A program made the translations under genes and the position numbers. Shown here piece after piece: positions 19,268 through 29,749 of a DNA stretch of 36,089 nucleotides. Origin of the DNA: Coleophoma eucalyptorum (Eukaryota > Ascomycota > Leotiomycetes > Helotiales > Dermateaceae); assembly GCA_026120035.1 (NCBI GenBank), contig JALRME010000086.1:1-36089 (forward strand), given 5' to 3'. Within the stretch, counting starts at the first letter, position 1, and each line of letters begins with the position of its first letter. A model generated the notes under the pieces. That model saw only the letters and a program-made list of their open reading frames with translations, made no database searches and was not told the DNA's origin.

Positions 19268-20626
19268 ATGGCTCTTAAACCGTCAATCTTGATTGATCTT
19301 CCAGGTGGCCGCATATCTGCGTCAGTCGACGGCGACGTAATACGCGCTCGTGGAATTCGCTATGCTTCAGCAAAGCGTTTTGATAGCCCAAAGCTCATGG
19401 AAACGTGGAATGGGATCATGGACTGCACGCAACCAGCAACAATAAGTCCTCAAATACTTCCTTCGCGTCTGGATGCAGTCACAGGGCCACTAGCAAGAGG
19501 ACGGACCCAGAGTGAGGATACACTTCACGTAACTGTGACGGTACTTGAGAAAACTCTCTCAAATTTTTCAAGATCTGTGAAATCTCCAGTTATGGTATTT
19601 CTACATGGTGGCGCCTATTTATCGGGGGGTTCAGATCTGGACTCTTATGAGCCTTCAGAACTTGCCAGAAGAGGCGCTGTTATGGTCAACGTTTCTCATC
19701 GACTGGGAATTTTTGGATATCTTCCGATTGAGGGTATTGCTCCTGCAAACCTTGGTCTATGTGATCAAATAACAGCTCTGACATGGATTCAGAAGAATAT
19801 AGAGGCTTTTGGGGGGGATCCAAGTAACGTCACGCTGTTTGGACAATCCGCTGGAGCCGATTCAGTCTTTTGCCTGATGGTAGCCAGCGGTACAGAGGGT
19901 CTTTTTCACCGGGCCATCCTCCAGAGTGCACCTTTCGGATCCCGGCTTGTCGAACGTGACCCTATGATACAAACTTTATCCAAGATAGCAAAAACCAGGT
20001 TGAGTGAAGACACCCAGCCACGAAGTGCTGAAGATATGCTGTCCTTACAGACGGAGCTTCTCATGGCATCAAAAGAATTTACAACTAGTTCTCTAGCTTT
20101 CGGACCCTCGCTTGGCTATTATCCTCTCCCAGAGCTATTAGAAATCCCAGACAAAATACGTATGGTGGCTCAGAAACTACCGATCATGATTGGCTACACG
20201 AAGAACGAAGGAACTGCTTTCGTGCGAATGATCGACAAGTTGCGATATTACTTATATCTTCCCCTGATAGGATCTTATATGGGCATGCTTTTCAGTTGGA
20301 AGATTGGTGATGCTTTATTCCAGCGACCCTCCAATTGCTTCCACAAAGAGTATATGGAAGCTGGGGGTTTCTCATTTCTATACAGATTCAATTGGGCCCC
20401 TTCGGGAAGCCCATTAGGATCTACTCATTGTATCGAATTACCATTTTTGTTGGGTAGTTGGCAATCTTGGCATGAAGCACCAATGATGAAAGGCCCCAAC
20501 TCTCAACAGATCATGGAAAGCCTCGGTAAAGAAGTGAAGGATCTTTGGGCTGCATTTGCCCATGGTAAACTTCCACGTGAGACCGTTTTTGATATTGACT
20601 CTCAGTTTATCTTTTGTGAAGTATAA
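19268..20626 (+). CDS. Type-B carboxylesterase / lipase family, 452 aa
   Basis: Hydrolase of ester or amide bonds in the carboxylesterase type-B family. One exon, ATG 19268 to stop at 20626. Visible parts: the N-terminal fold with IRARGIRYASAKRF; the oxyanion-hole loop FLHGGAYLSGG (HGG 113-115); the nucleophile elbow LFGQSAGA with Ser194; the acidic residue Glu314 in YTKNEGTAF; and the catalytic His387 in GSTHCIELPF. The order and spacing fit a working triad. The length is about 50-100 residues short of secreted family members. There is no signal peptide, which fits an intracellular enzyme. It is head to head with the dioxygenase, whose family product is an N-acylated anthranilate; a role in removing that acyl group is plausible but inferred. 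Otherwise substrate unknown. Confidence 0.85.
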   Translation: MALKPSILIDLPGGRISASVDGDVIRARGIRYASAKRFDSPKLMETWNGIMDCTQPATISPQILPSRLDAVTGPLARGRTQSEDTLHVTVTVLEKTLSNFSRSVKSPVMVFLHGGAYLSGGSDLDSYEPSELARRGAVMVNVSHRLGIFGYLPIEGIAPANLGLCDQITALTWIQKNIEAFGGDPSNVTLFGQSAGADSVFCLMVASGTEGLFHRAILQSAPFGSRLVERDPMIQTLSKIAKTRLSEDTQPRSAEDMLSLQTELLMASKEFTTSSLAFGPSLGYYPLPELLEIPDKIRMVAQKLPIMIGYTKNEGTAFVRMIDKLRYYLYLPLIGSYMGMLFSWKIGDALFQRPSNCFHKEYMEAGGFSFLYRFNWAPSGSPLGSTHCIELPFLLGSWQSWHEAPMMKGPNSQQIMESLGKEVKDLWAAFAHGKLPRETVFDIDSQFIFCEV

Positions 20627-21398
20627 TTACATAAGAGCAGATAAGTAGCCATGCTAGAATTAGTATTTCGATTTAGATAATTCAATTATTGGAGTTGTAT
20701 TCCTTGAGCCGGCTGATTAAAGTTCTGTATATTTTAGTGGGTATTTCTTCAAATCTAAAAGAGAGAGGGGAAGCGTTAAAGTAGAGCAAAAAATCAGGTT
20801 ATATATCAACAGACTCGATACTATATTGCAATACTTGGAACACCTTCTCAAAGCAGTGACCTCAAATTTGGAAAATTCCTAATATTTGGTGTATGTGTAT
20901 TTGCTACATCAGCTCAATAAAATGAAGATTTGGAACTTATGAGTGGTTGGGTAATTCTTACGATCCTAGCGCTTGACCGAAATATTACGATCTGGGTCTT
21001 TCTAGGAATTACATTCATTTTAATTCGTTTACACTAGTGGATCGTCAATACTCTGCTAGATTATCTTCGTCCCCTACAATAGTTCAATCGTTTACAGATT
21101 ATAAGCCTAACTATTAAAAGTTGAGACCACATTAAGTTCCTTTCTGATAGACAGACTAGGTTATAATTTGTAGAAGTAAATGGCAAGATATAACGAGATC
21201 ATATATAACAGGCGCCCTCGCAAGATCATTTGTACATATACCTTCATCTGCTCTAAATATGCTTATCTCAGTTCGCCGTGTTCCAAGCGTAGTCGTGTTT
21301 ACAGCCAGACTGGAAATAAATAAATGTGCTCTCAGCTTGCAAAATCACATAATCTTCCGTCTAGATCCTTTTATCAAATCCTATCAGCACTCATACCC
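20627..21398. other. Intergenic between convergent esterase and permease genes
   Basis: About 770 bp of AT-rich sequence containing both 3' ends. A purine-rich patch (GAGAGAGGGGAAG) is at about 20760. No ORF or repeat seen. Confidence 0.45.
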
Positions 21399-23063
21399 CT
21401 AGACCCGACCCCGATACTTTATTTCCAGGGTTCTAAGTGGAATGTACGTTATCAATGCAGCTGCTCCCGATAGCTCAAACCCCAGGTCACCAATTTTGGC
21501 ACCAAGAGGACCAGTGTACCAGGTTGTATCCATTGCGCAGACAGCGGGTACCCAACCAACCAAGACTGCGGTAAATGCAGGAATGCCAGAGGGGAGAGCT
21601 TTTGCATCATTCCATATCGCGGGATCAAAGCTTGTTGGATTTGCTCGGCGGAACCAAAACCATTCGAGGAGGAAACAAGTAATTGTTGTGCCTGACTGAT
21701 AAGAAAGGATCGACACCAACGAGGATAGAGAGGAAGTAAAAGATTTCGAAGCAGGAATCGCCACACCAATCATCGCGCCTGTGGCAACCAGCGCAAAAAC
21801 GATTCGAGGCACTCGGTGCAAGAAAGGCAGGATCACCTGTATGCCAAGTGAGATACTGTAAATATCTCGAGCGCAAGTGGTCAATGTTGAGAGGCCCAAG
21901 ATAACCATGATAAACTTTCCGAACCCTCCAAGACGCGCAGTGAGAATCTCGCCAATGACTCCACCAATTGAGCCAGATTCTAGTGCAGCAGTCCAGGAAG
22001 GTATTACTAAAGCAGAAGCACCGATTGCAGCTCCGAGAATCATAAGTAGTGAGAATGGAATCGCTAGTCCGCACATGCAATAAAAGAATATACGAAGCCG
22101 GGGAGCCGATGGTGGCATGTAGCAGGCATAATCACCAATGATAGCGCCCCAGGCGAACATGATACCCGCTGATAGCGACACCATGCCTAGGTACGGTCGG
22201 GCACCCTCAGCGACTGGTGGTGGTTGCTGGCCCAGCTGGTCACCGGCGCAGCCGATAAGAACTATAATTGCTGATAGAGCGGGAATCCAGGCCCATCGAG
22301 CAAAGAAGTGCAATACATTGTATCCCATGAAGCCGATAAAGCAGGCGATTATGAGGATAATTGCAATAGAGCCTTCAATGCTGAGTGTGTCTGGACGTAC
22401 TGAGGCTAAGACCTGTGCAGCGTTCACGGAGCCCAGGACACCAAATATCGCAGTTCCCAGAACGGATATAATGGCTATAATAACGTTGAGATTTTTTCTA
22501 GTCGCACCTTAGTTGTTTGATAATACATGGCTAGGGACTAAGTGGCTCTTTACCCAAAAACGTATCGGAACTGAACCATTTGTCTCATGCCAACCAATGG
22601 TGCAATAGTTATGATATATGCGGACGGGATACAAAAGAGCAATTGCAACAAAATGATCATGCACGCTGCTTCTGTCAAAGAAAGTCTGTATCCAAGAGTA
22701 GCTGCTGAACCAACACCAATGCTAAAATCTTTTCAACCCAACCAGTCAAGCTTATGTTTGATTTGGGGAAACTTACGGGAGCAGACTAATCGAAGTTGTA
22801 GAAAATAGGGTCAACACGTTGAGGTAACGACGATCTACTCGTTTCTCTGGTGGAACTGGTTGAAGACCACGAATCTCGACTCCAGCCCCAGCTAGCCACA
22901 ACCAGATGTTTGACTGAAAGGTGGGCACAGAGAAGGCATCCATAATGCTAGCATCTCGATTAGAGTCCAATTTCTCCACATCTATGATTGAGCTCGGTAG
23001 GTTTGTATTGTTCTTGGAACTCATTTGACGCTCAATGATATCTGTCTGATGTACAGACTCCAT
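21399..23063 (-). CDS. NCS1-family purine-cytosine permease (Fcy2/FcyB-like), 3 exons, 517 aa
   Basis: Plasma-membrane proton symporter of the nucleobase-cation-symport-1 family. Exons by hand: 23063-22777, 22721-22554, 22497-21399; introns 55 and 56 bp, total 1554 bp. The hydrophilic N-terminus leads to RGLQPVPPEKRVDRRYLNV, then the first helices with IGVGSAATLGYRL and PLVGMRQMVQFRYVFG, a variant of the family's G-x-R-Q-M block. About ten more hydrophobic segments follow; SLSAGIMFAWGAIIGDYACY carries the family's substrate-site region, and EWFWFRRAN and LVGWVPAVCAMDT also match. Length is normal for fungal members of about 500-520 aa. Known substrates in the family include adenine, guanine, hypoxanthine and cytosine, with relatives taking other N-heterocycles. 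Its place next to a putative N-heterocycle dioxygenase is suggestive. Confidence 0.87.
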
Positions 23064-24168
23064 GCTTTCACGTAAAGTGGATGCTGTTGGGACTTATGAG
23101 GAATCGAATTAATGAAAGGAGATTTGATAGCAGCAGAAGAACTCGAATAGAAGTTGGGGACATTCTGAAGCCAGGGAGGAAGAAATTGTGGCGATTTATA
23201 TCTCTATTGTTATTTCCCCTCTTTCGGTCATCAGCCAAAAGACAATGATAAGGCTAAGTTCACATACGGTTAAAAGTTCCTATCTATGCTCTAAGCCCCA
23301 TAGGAACAACTCAAGGAAAGCTTACAACAAGGGGGTTCGCATACCAGTCTTAGCCCCACCGCAGGTGAAGCCTATTTCTTATCAGCTTTCCCTCCTGCCC
23401 GAAGCATTTCTCGTCTACCGGCCCCTCTAAAGCACTTATCTACGTCAGTTGACTTAAACATCCTTGAATTTACAAGTACTTAATTAAATTTCTTTTGATG
23501 CCTTAAATAAGTCGTTATACAAAAAATAGAGAACCCATAACACTAAATTGTACCTATAAAGTATATTTGTTAAAGGCTTCAGAGGCAGAGATTTGATACA
23601 TAGAGAATATGAAGGAACAACTTTGATTCTATTCAAAAATTAATCGTTACCCCTGCTCCTCACCGTCATCCTATTGTTTTATACCTATCAGGCCTATAAT
23701 AGGAAATGCAGCGCTAGAGATAACTTAGAACAAGCCACAAGCGCTATAATCTTGGTCATCTAATGCCCTTAACTTTTATGCCTATAACATAAGAAGTACT
23801 ACTTACTATATTAGATCTATATTCTATATTAGATCTCTATATAGAGGGGAAAGAAATTTTAGCTCTAAAGGACATTAAGTACTAACTTTTAACTAAATAT
23901 GTTTTCTCTACTACTGCTATATAAAACATCGTCGGACATAGCCTCTAGGGCGAGAGTAAGTCTTCGCTAGACTATGCCCTATAAGAAATCTAAGCGAAGA
24001 GAGCTAACGAGTCCACCTTTTTAGTCGGGGTAAACCCGCTCTCTCATATTGCAGGCTTTATACCCATTTAATAATTCGTTGATATTTTTCTGGTAATTAC
24101 AAGAACATATCCTACTTAGATTGATTAATTAGATTATATCACATGAGCAACGAACATCACATAACTAT
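23064..24168. other. Permease promoter side and AT-rich spacer
   Basis: No gene supported. A possible stem-loop of 8 bp (TCTTCGCT at 23961-23968 with AGCGAAGA at 23993-24000) lies in a locally GC-richer patch at 23930-24060. I cannot assign it to an RNA family. Confidence 0.35.
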
Positions 24169-24338
24169 TGTGGCGGGGTAAGGCCACAGGTCATGTGCCC
24201 GACGGTAGTATGTAAATCCGGGTCCGACTAGTACTTATCTTCATCGTAGCTAGACTACAATAAATTAACTTATCTTCCTTCACATTAATTTACTACTTAG
24301 AGCTACCAAGGGTTGTTTATCGTGCACTTGACGGCACA
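24169..24338 (+). repeat. Possible solo LTR (about 170 bp), third family
   Basis: Starts TGTGGCG and ends CGGCACA, near-complementary ends of LTR type. It differs clearly in base composition from its flanks. No second copy occurs in the window and no exact target duplication is visible, so the call is weak. Confidence 0.3.
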
Positions 24339-24534
24339 CACTCTCATCCCTCTATACTATTAGCTCACCTAGTGGTATTGGTTGAACGTGTAGTTGCTAT
24401 CGAGCCGTGTGATGCACTTCCTTCAGATGCAACATTTACCAGGACTGTTGCAACACAGAATCCGTACTCGGATTGGCTATTTAAATACCTCAACGTCCGT
24501 TTCATCTGTAAATACAGAGCATATTTGCAACTCA

Positions 24535-24700
24535 TACCATCCTTCTAAACTATCATAGTGATATGGAATTGATCCACGGTACCCAGCAGCAGAACAACAA
24601 TAACCAAAGTACCACTGAGTTCCATTGCATATGTACTGGTTTGCTTATTCGCAAGGTCCGTCGGGACTTGGAGTGTATACGTTGGCAGATTATTATGTGA
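24535..24700 (-). pseudogene. Decayed chitin-binding (CBM18, hevein-type) exon
   Basis: On the minus strand the frame reads SPDGPCE, a TAA stop, then ANQYICNGTQWYFG, YCCSAAGYRGSIPYHY. This is the order of a hevein-type chitin-binding module (C..GYTC.G..FG.CCS..GYCGS...YC). Two expected cysteines are Arg and His, and a stop replaces a residue after the first Cys. Upstream and downstream frames are closed by stops, so no gene survives. CBM18 modules usually occur in secreted chitin-active enzymes or effectors; the rest of the parent gene is not found here. Confidence 0.5.
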
Positions 24701-24780
24701 ATTTTTACAATTGTTAGCGACAGCCTAAAGAATGAAAGTACATATATGACTGTAGGAAATGATGGAAATAAGTTCTTGTT

Positions 24781-24854
24781 GAACTTACATTAATATATTG
24801 AACTTACATTAATATATTGAACTCACGTTAATATATTGAACTTACATTAATATT
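24781..24854 (+). repeat. Four 19-bp tandem repeats
   Basis: Unit GAACTTACATTAATATATT, starting at 24781, 24800, 24819 and 24838. The third copy differs at two sites (GAACTCACG) and the fourth is two bases short. No function is visible. Confidence 0.85.
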
Positions 24855-24856
24855 AC

Positions 24857-26520
24857 AGAAAGTAGCAAGGCGCTATCTACGCAATATATCCATTATCACA
24901 AATTAACTCGTGTAGTATGGTTGTAGTTCTGTGGTTTTAACCGCTTAATATGCGTCTTTTGTCTAGCTAGGAGCATTCTAAAGTCCACACTACTTGATGA
25001 CATTCCTTCGCGTGCATGAACTAATCAATCCAAAAGGACTCAACGTGCGGCTACGCAGCAATGCTCCAAGATCTTCTGAGTCGCATACGTTACTATGACG
25101 AGCTCTATCGACCACTGTCTGCTTTCGTCGCCTGGAATCAGGCTAGCTTATGTACAAGCCGATAGAGTTCCTCCTAGAATCGCCGCAAATTGATGGAGAC
25201 ATGGGCACGTGCATGGCAAATCCTCTACCACATTCCTTCACTCTGCACCTCTCATGGCATTAAAACGTAGAGGCCTAGTATTTAGTTTCTAGCTGCTGAT
25301 GCCATAAGTCTTTCCCAAATACTATCCCGTTCTAGATGTCAATCGAGATGCCAGCGGTTCCGCGCGATTGATACGAAGGGAGTGTAGAGGATCTCGAGGT
25401 AGATGTGGCGCACTGAGTATTAGCCTCAATGATTAGACGAGGCCGGGATTAGGCTGTTCTCCAGACTGCTAAGGGCGTGATTCTCTGTACCATGAAGTTA
25501 GACACTGTGGTCACTTCAAAAAACAAACTAGCTTGAAGTGTTGGAACCATGTGGCCAGACTGTCTTCATTGCAGTTATCCGGACGGCTTCTTGTACGGTA
25601 CTTGCAACCTGCATAAGGCAATTGAAGTCTGAAAATGCCGGACTTGACGAATGAATGAACGAGAGTCTTACAGACAGTTCCGGTTGAAAAAAGCCAAACA
25701 GTGGTAAGACATTGAAAGTGAGTAGAATTGACAAATCTTTGCTCTTTCTCTTAGCAACTTGACCTGAATGTCGAGAAAGAATTTCAATGTGAATTGTGAC
25801 CTGCTCATACCATATCGCACGACCCAAATGCGGTGCGGTGGTTGGGAGAGGTCTCCTTCGATGACTTCATCGAAAGACCTACTGTTCGATAAGCTTGCGA
25901 ATAGCCCACCCACGGATGCCTCAGCCGCCACACCTTAAAGCGAGCCAAGCCCGCCTAGAAGGACCCCGATTCTGTCAGTGCCTATACACCGAAAATGTGT
26001 TTCCTGGCGGAAGGAAGGGAGACAACGGAAGTGCGACATCGAGTTCGGATGCACCAGTAAATGGACAGCTGGCATCATGAGAGGAATTGACATTGCGATG
26101 ACGTTATTCGCATCGTCGAAGCAACACTCTCCTCATAGATCATACTGCGATGTGATTGCAATCGGTAATGTTTACTTCGAGGTTTGGTTCAAGAAGTACC
26201 TGACTTGCACTCTCGTTAGCGTCCCTATTTATGGTTACGGAATCACAACGTAATTACTATCTTCAAATAATTTTGTAGCGGACTGCCACCGAAAATTTTC
26301 GTCTTGCTCCGATTCGCACCGTGGTTGTCGAGCTTCTGTTTAGTAAAACATTCCTTCCCCCTTAGTGGCTGCCAGGTCTTTGAAGTATTGGTAGTGGGGC
26401 GATGACCCACCTCGGTGCCTGCGACTCACCTTAAGAAAGCCTGTTGCCTACACATACAGACAATAAGAGCAAGCACATCCATCATTGCGACGTGTGCGGA
26501 ATACAGGAAACGACACGAAG
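24857..26520. other. Long stretch without a supported gene
   Basis: Several short frames exist on both strands (for example 25528-25931 minus, 25978-26253 plus), but none shows a family motif or convincing splice structure. A minus-strand frame around 25600-25560 with several cysteines (CKYRTRSRPDNCNED) might be an exon remnant. The last ~150 bp are the promoter side of the peptidase gene. Confidence 0.35.
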
Positions 26521-27469
26521 ATGCCCCATATTACCTTCAATTATCTGAACAGCGTGTCTATCACCACCTTCTACAAAATCGTCGGCGACATACACTCCTC
26601 ACCCCCTCTAATCTTCCTCCATGGCGGCCCCGGCGCTGGCTGCGAAGACCAATATCATCTAGGGGAGCCCCTCGCCGCCGCCGGCATCCCTTCGATCCAC
26701 TACGACCAGGTTGGCTGTGGGCGATCTTCACGCCTGCGCGAAAAGGCCGAAGAGCCATCTTTTTGGACATTCAACCTCTTCTGCGCGCAGCTTGATCGCC
26801 TTATCGACGACCTTGGGGTGAGGGAGAAAGGATTTTTCCTACATGGTCAGAGCTGGGGCGGCATGTTGGCGAGTACATACTCTGCAAGAAGGCCGAAGGG
26901 CTTGAGGAAGCTTGTTATTGCGAATTCGCCTAGTAGCGCGGCAGTGTTTGAGAGGGAGATACTGCCCTTGTTCAAAGCATTGCCGGCTAGTGATGAGGTG
27001 TTGAGGCTGGATAAGGAGGAGCGATATAGGGATCCTGTGTATGAAGAAGCGCTGGCAAGGTTCGCTAAGAAGCATTTTTGTTTGTTGGATCCGTGGCCGG
27101 ATGTGCTGGACGGGACGGTTTGCGAGGAGAGTACAAACATGGTATTAATGTGAGTCGCCTTCCTGCATGCTTTTTCGGACTGCTGATGCTGCTAGGTGGG
27201 GCACACTTGGAAAGGGTGTCTCCAGGATCCGCGTCACAGGTCCGTTGAAAGACTACGATGCGACTGTGATGGCTAGGGAGATCAATGTACCGACCCTGCT
27301 GCTGTCTGGACGGTATGACTTCATCACCAAAGGGATGATGAAACCGTGGTTTGATTTGATTCCTAAAGTCGAGTGGGCGGTGTTAGAAAAGTCGAGTCAC
27401 ATGTCGTCGTTAGAAGAGCCTGAAAGATACCTAGAACTTCTGAACGGCTTCTTGTCGAAGTTGGACTAA
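26521..27469 (+). CDS. Proline iminopeptidase (S33 family), 2 exons, 300 aa
   Basis: Alpha/beta-hydrolase that removes N-terminal proline from peptides, or a close relative. Exons by hand: 26521-27149 and 27196-27469 (903 bp), with a 46-bp intron GTGAGT..GCTGATGCTGCTAG. The ATG at 26521 is used; a longer upstream frame has no support. Motifs: oxyanion loop HGGPGAGCEDQ (34-44), YDQVGCGRSS, the nucleophile elbow HGQSWGGMLAS with Ser111, Asp251 in SGRYDF and His278 in KSSHMSSLEEPERY. These are the S33 signature elements in the right order. Length is normal for short fungal members. No signal peptide, so cytosolic. It stands alone between decayed regions; the first third is richer in C/G at third positions than the rest. 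Confidence 0.88.
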
Positions 27470-28104
27470 TCGTGGGCCTTAACGACCCACTAATTTTTCG
27501 GCTGCACACGAATTAGTAGGCTTTCCTAAATCCTGTTCCTTATAACACTTCATCACTTTGGCAATATCTGGCGGCCTGAAACATAAAATTAGCACTGTTT
27601 AACTATATTCTATTAAAGGACTAGTACGCATAAGTAAATAGACACCCGCTGTAACCATAGTAGCCGCGTGTAGTTAATTTATAAGGAATTATTCAAGAAT
27701 TAAGAGTTGAAAAATCGACCGTATCGCTGAAGCCCACTAATACTATGGCATATCCACAACCACCACTACTATAAGCCGAGGTCATGTGAAGAGTTACGTA
27801 TTATGGGCGAGCCACAATAGTCCATTTCTTGGGGAGTTCATCAGCAACATGTAACGCGATTTACATCATCAAATTCAATACCTTACTCGTCCGCCGCGTG
27901 CCTTTCCGTTTGTCAACAAAGGGGTAGCGTATCAACCCAATTCAAGGTGAATTTCATGAACTCAAATTCCATAGACGATCGCTAACACCTTGCTAATCCC
28001 TATAGAAGTGATATATCTAATAAGGACTATAATAGTAGAGATATATAAATAGTATATAATAATTAGCTAGGGAAAGGACCTATTTGCTAGTAATTTGATT
28101 ATAG
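27470..28104. other. Spacer between peptidase gene and right repeat block
   Basis: AT-rich, no ORF, no recognised repeat. The transition into the mirrored subtelomeric repeat block is at about 28100. Confidence 0.4.
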
Positions 28105-28384
28105 TATGGTCGTACGAGCCTAACACTATTATTCCCCATTTACAGTGTAAATAGGTTTTTTCCCCATACAAAAAATGTCTGTGCGTAGTCTTGACGTACA
28201 ATCTCATTTACAGTATAAATAGGTTCTAGGGTTAACTTTTATTTCCTTAATTCTACTACTATTCGTACGAAGAAATATATCAAATCATTTAGAGAATTAG
28301 GCTCAACCTATTCCCCAAATTTGGAGTTATTTACTCTACTTAAATATAGATTTTCAAGTACTAGTCTGTTTGGGCGACCACTAC
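28105..28384 (+). promoter_or_regulatory. Upstream module of the right OrsD-like relic with two paired palindromes
   Basis: Inverted counterpart of 1612-1850. The palindrome at 28138-28152 is ATTTACA-G-TGTAAAT, perfect; its partner at 28206-28220 is ATTTACA-G-TATAAAT with one mismatch. Their centres are exactly 68 bp apart, as in the left copy, although the palindrome sequence itself differs from the left one. The CCCATACAAAAAATGTC block between them is conserved. Confidence 0.5.
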
Positions 28385-28584
28385 CAATGTGTCATGGGCC
28401 CAAGCGAGGTCACATGGCATTAGCGAGCCAGGCGGGGAAACATATATATATCTTCAGCCCCCTTGGTTTAAGGATCTTCAGAGATCAGTTTGAATAATAA
28501 CTACTACCTACCTGCGTATACCCTGTGTATACCCTGCTTATCCATTGCTTGCACGTCACTCTGCCTGTGACACCTGACACAATG
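28385..28584 (+). repeat. Solo LTR family B (28390-28579) with 5-bp target duplication CAATG
   Basis: The LTR is 190 bp, starts TGTCATGGGCCC and ends CCTGACA, so its ends TGTCA..TGACA are inverted. CAATG lies directly on both sides (28385-28389 and 28580-28584). The left OrsD-like copy lacks an LTR at the corresponding place (near 1580 on the minus strand), which gives a natural empty site. Confidence 0.88.
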
Positions 28585-29472
28585 TGTTATACGCCCGAAG
28601 GCAATTGTACGATACCTCCAAATCTACCATCAGACTCCAATTAAACTACGCTAGTAGATTCAACAGTATATTCAGTTATTTCCCTATTCGTACGACCACT
28701 CGATAGTCCAGCTACCAAAGGATGGGTTATTCCCCCAATCGTATGTCCAGGTGGTAGATGGATTCCAATGTCACTAGTGCCCCTTTAAAACCTAGAACCG
28801 CGCTATTGTCCGACAGTATATAAATAAGGACTATAGGAAGCAGAGGGTCAAAGATCAAGATATCTTTACTTCCGTACGAATGCAATTATGGTTCAAAGGT
28901 AAGAAGCAGAGGTATTGGGTGGTAGATAAAAATGCTATACCATCTACTATAGCTACTACCCAGCCCGGCCCAGAATCCAAGGGCAGTCAAGCCTAAGGAA
29001 TATCAGGTTTGATTTCCCCAGCCGGGCGGGTTAAATCAGCTACTAATCAATAAACACCAGCTTCGTACGACAAGATGGAACGAGAGATCCAGCAGTAGAT
29101 GAGCTAGGCTCAAGAGCGCCGGCTGACCCTACTCGCCCAACCAGCCGCTATAGAGCTAGATCTATGGCTGCGATATACCAAGTGGTATACCGTCCTCAAC
29201 CAGTCTAAGCATAACCTTGTCCAAACCTCTATATACCTCCGGCTTCCAGACCCTATAGAATCCGGCTTATACCGGGTCGTACGGGCCTGAAAGCGTATCT
29301 TCGACCGATGCTTGGATACACTAGAAGCTACCGACCACAAGGACACTTTGAAATAGTAGGGTTCGCCCCGGATTGAGGTTACGAGCCAGCGGCCATTCGA
29401 GCTACCCCAGAGTTCCCGGACGCTAGCCCGGTATAGCGTCCTCTAGGAGCAATACCTCTGTTACCTACTCCG
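28585..29472 (+). pseudogene. OrsD/DUF3505-like zinc-finger gene relic, right copy
   Basis: From about 28730 the frame reads YVQVVDGFQCH, stop, CPFKT, stop, NRAIVRQYINKDYRKQR: a C2H2-like finger in which both zinc-ligand His are Tyr (CAY to TAY). Then VKDQDIFTSVRMQLWFKGKK and QRYWVVDK, later FDRCLDTLEATDHKDTLK, two stops in place of WW, GSPRIE and RPFELPQ. This succession is typical of OrsD-type fungal proteins. Of about eleven in-frame stops most are TAG, matching CAG-to-TAG and TGG-to-TAG changes. The copy is cut at 29472 by an LTR-A. It mirrors 97-1560 on the opposite strand. Confidence 0.65.
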
Positions 29473-29749
29473 TGTAAGGACACAGGTTTGATCAATGGCA
29501 GGATAGAGGTGTTTGGGAGCACAATAACCTTATATTGACTATATCCTATAGGTCTCGTACGAAGGACACAAAAAAGATAAGAAAAGAAGAAGAGAAAGAA
29601 ACCGAATTCCATGACATGTCCCTCTTATATGCTTACTGGGTCCGAAACCCCTCCGACTCTGCTCATACTCGCTTACGCATACTGTCTTGGGTCACATGAC
29701 ATATATCTGAATTCCCAATCGTCTATTCTGAGCATGTCAGGTTCTTACA
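29473..29749 (-). repeat. LTR family A, minus orientation, with 19-bp internal deletion (277 bp)
   Basis: The reverse complement matches 1926-2221 throughout, but 19 bp are missing between two direct copies of a CACATGAC-type motif; 296 minus 19 gives the observed 277. Ends are TGTAAGGACAC and GGTTCTTACA. Flanks (CTCCG / GCGTC) show no target duplication, so the two sides (OrsD-like relic and pogo relic) were probably brought together by rearrangement. Confidence 0.85.

Noticed and set aside
23930..24060. Stem-loop-rich patch, considered as a structured RNA or SINE
   Set aside because: Only one 8-bp stem is clear; no Pol III boxes, no second copy.
25528..25931. Minus-strand frames with several cysteines, considered as a small secreted protein
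   Set aside because: No signal peptide, stops in the cysteine-containing frame and no splice pattern that joins the pieces.
26415..26795. 126-codon plus-strand frame overlapping the peptidase start
   Set aside because: Arg/Pro-rich out-of-frame reading of GC-rich codons in the peptidase exon.
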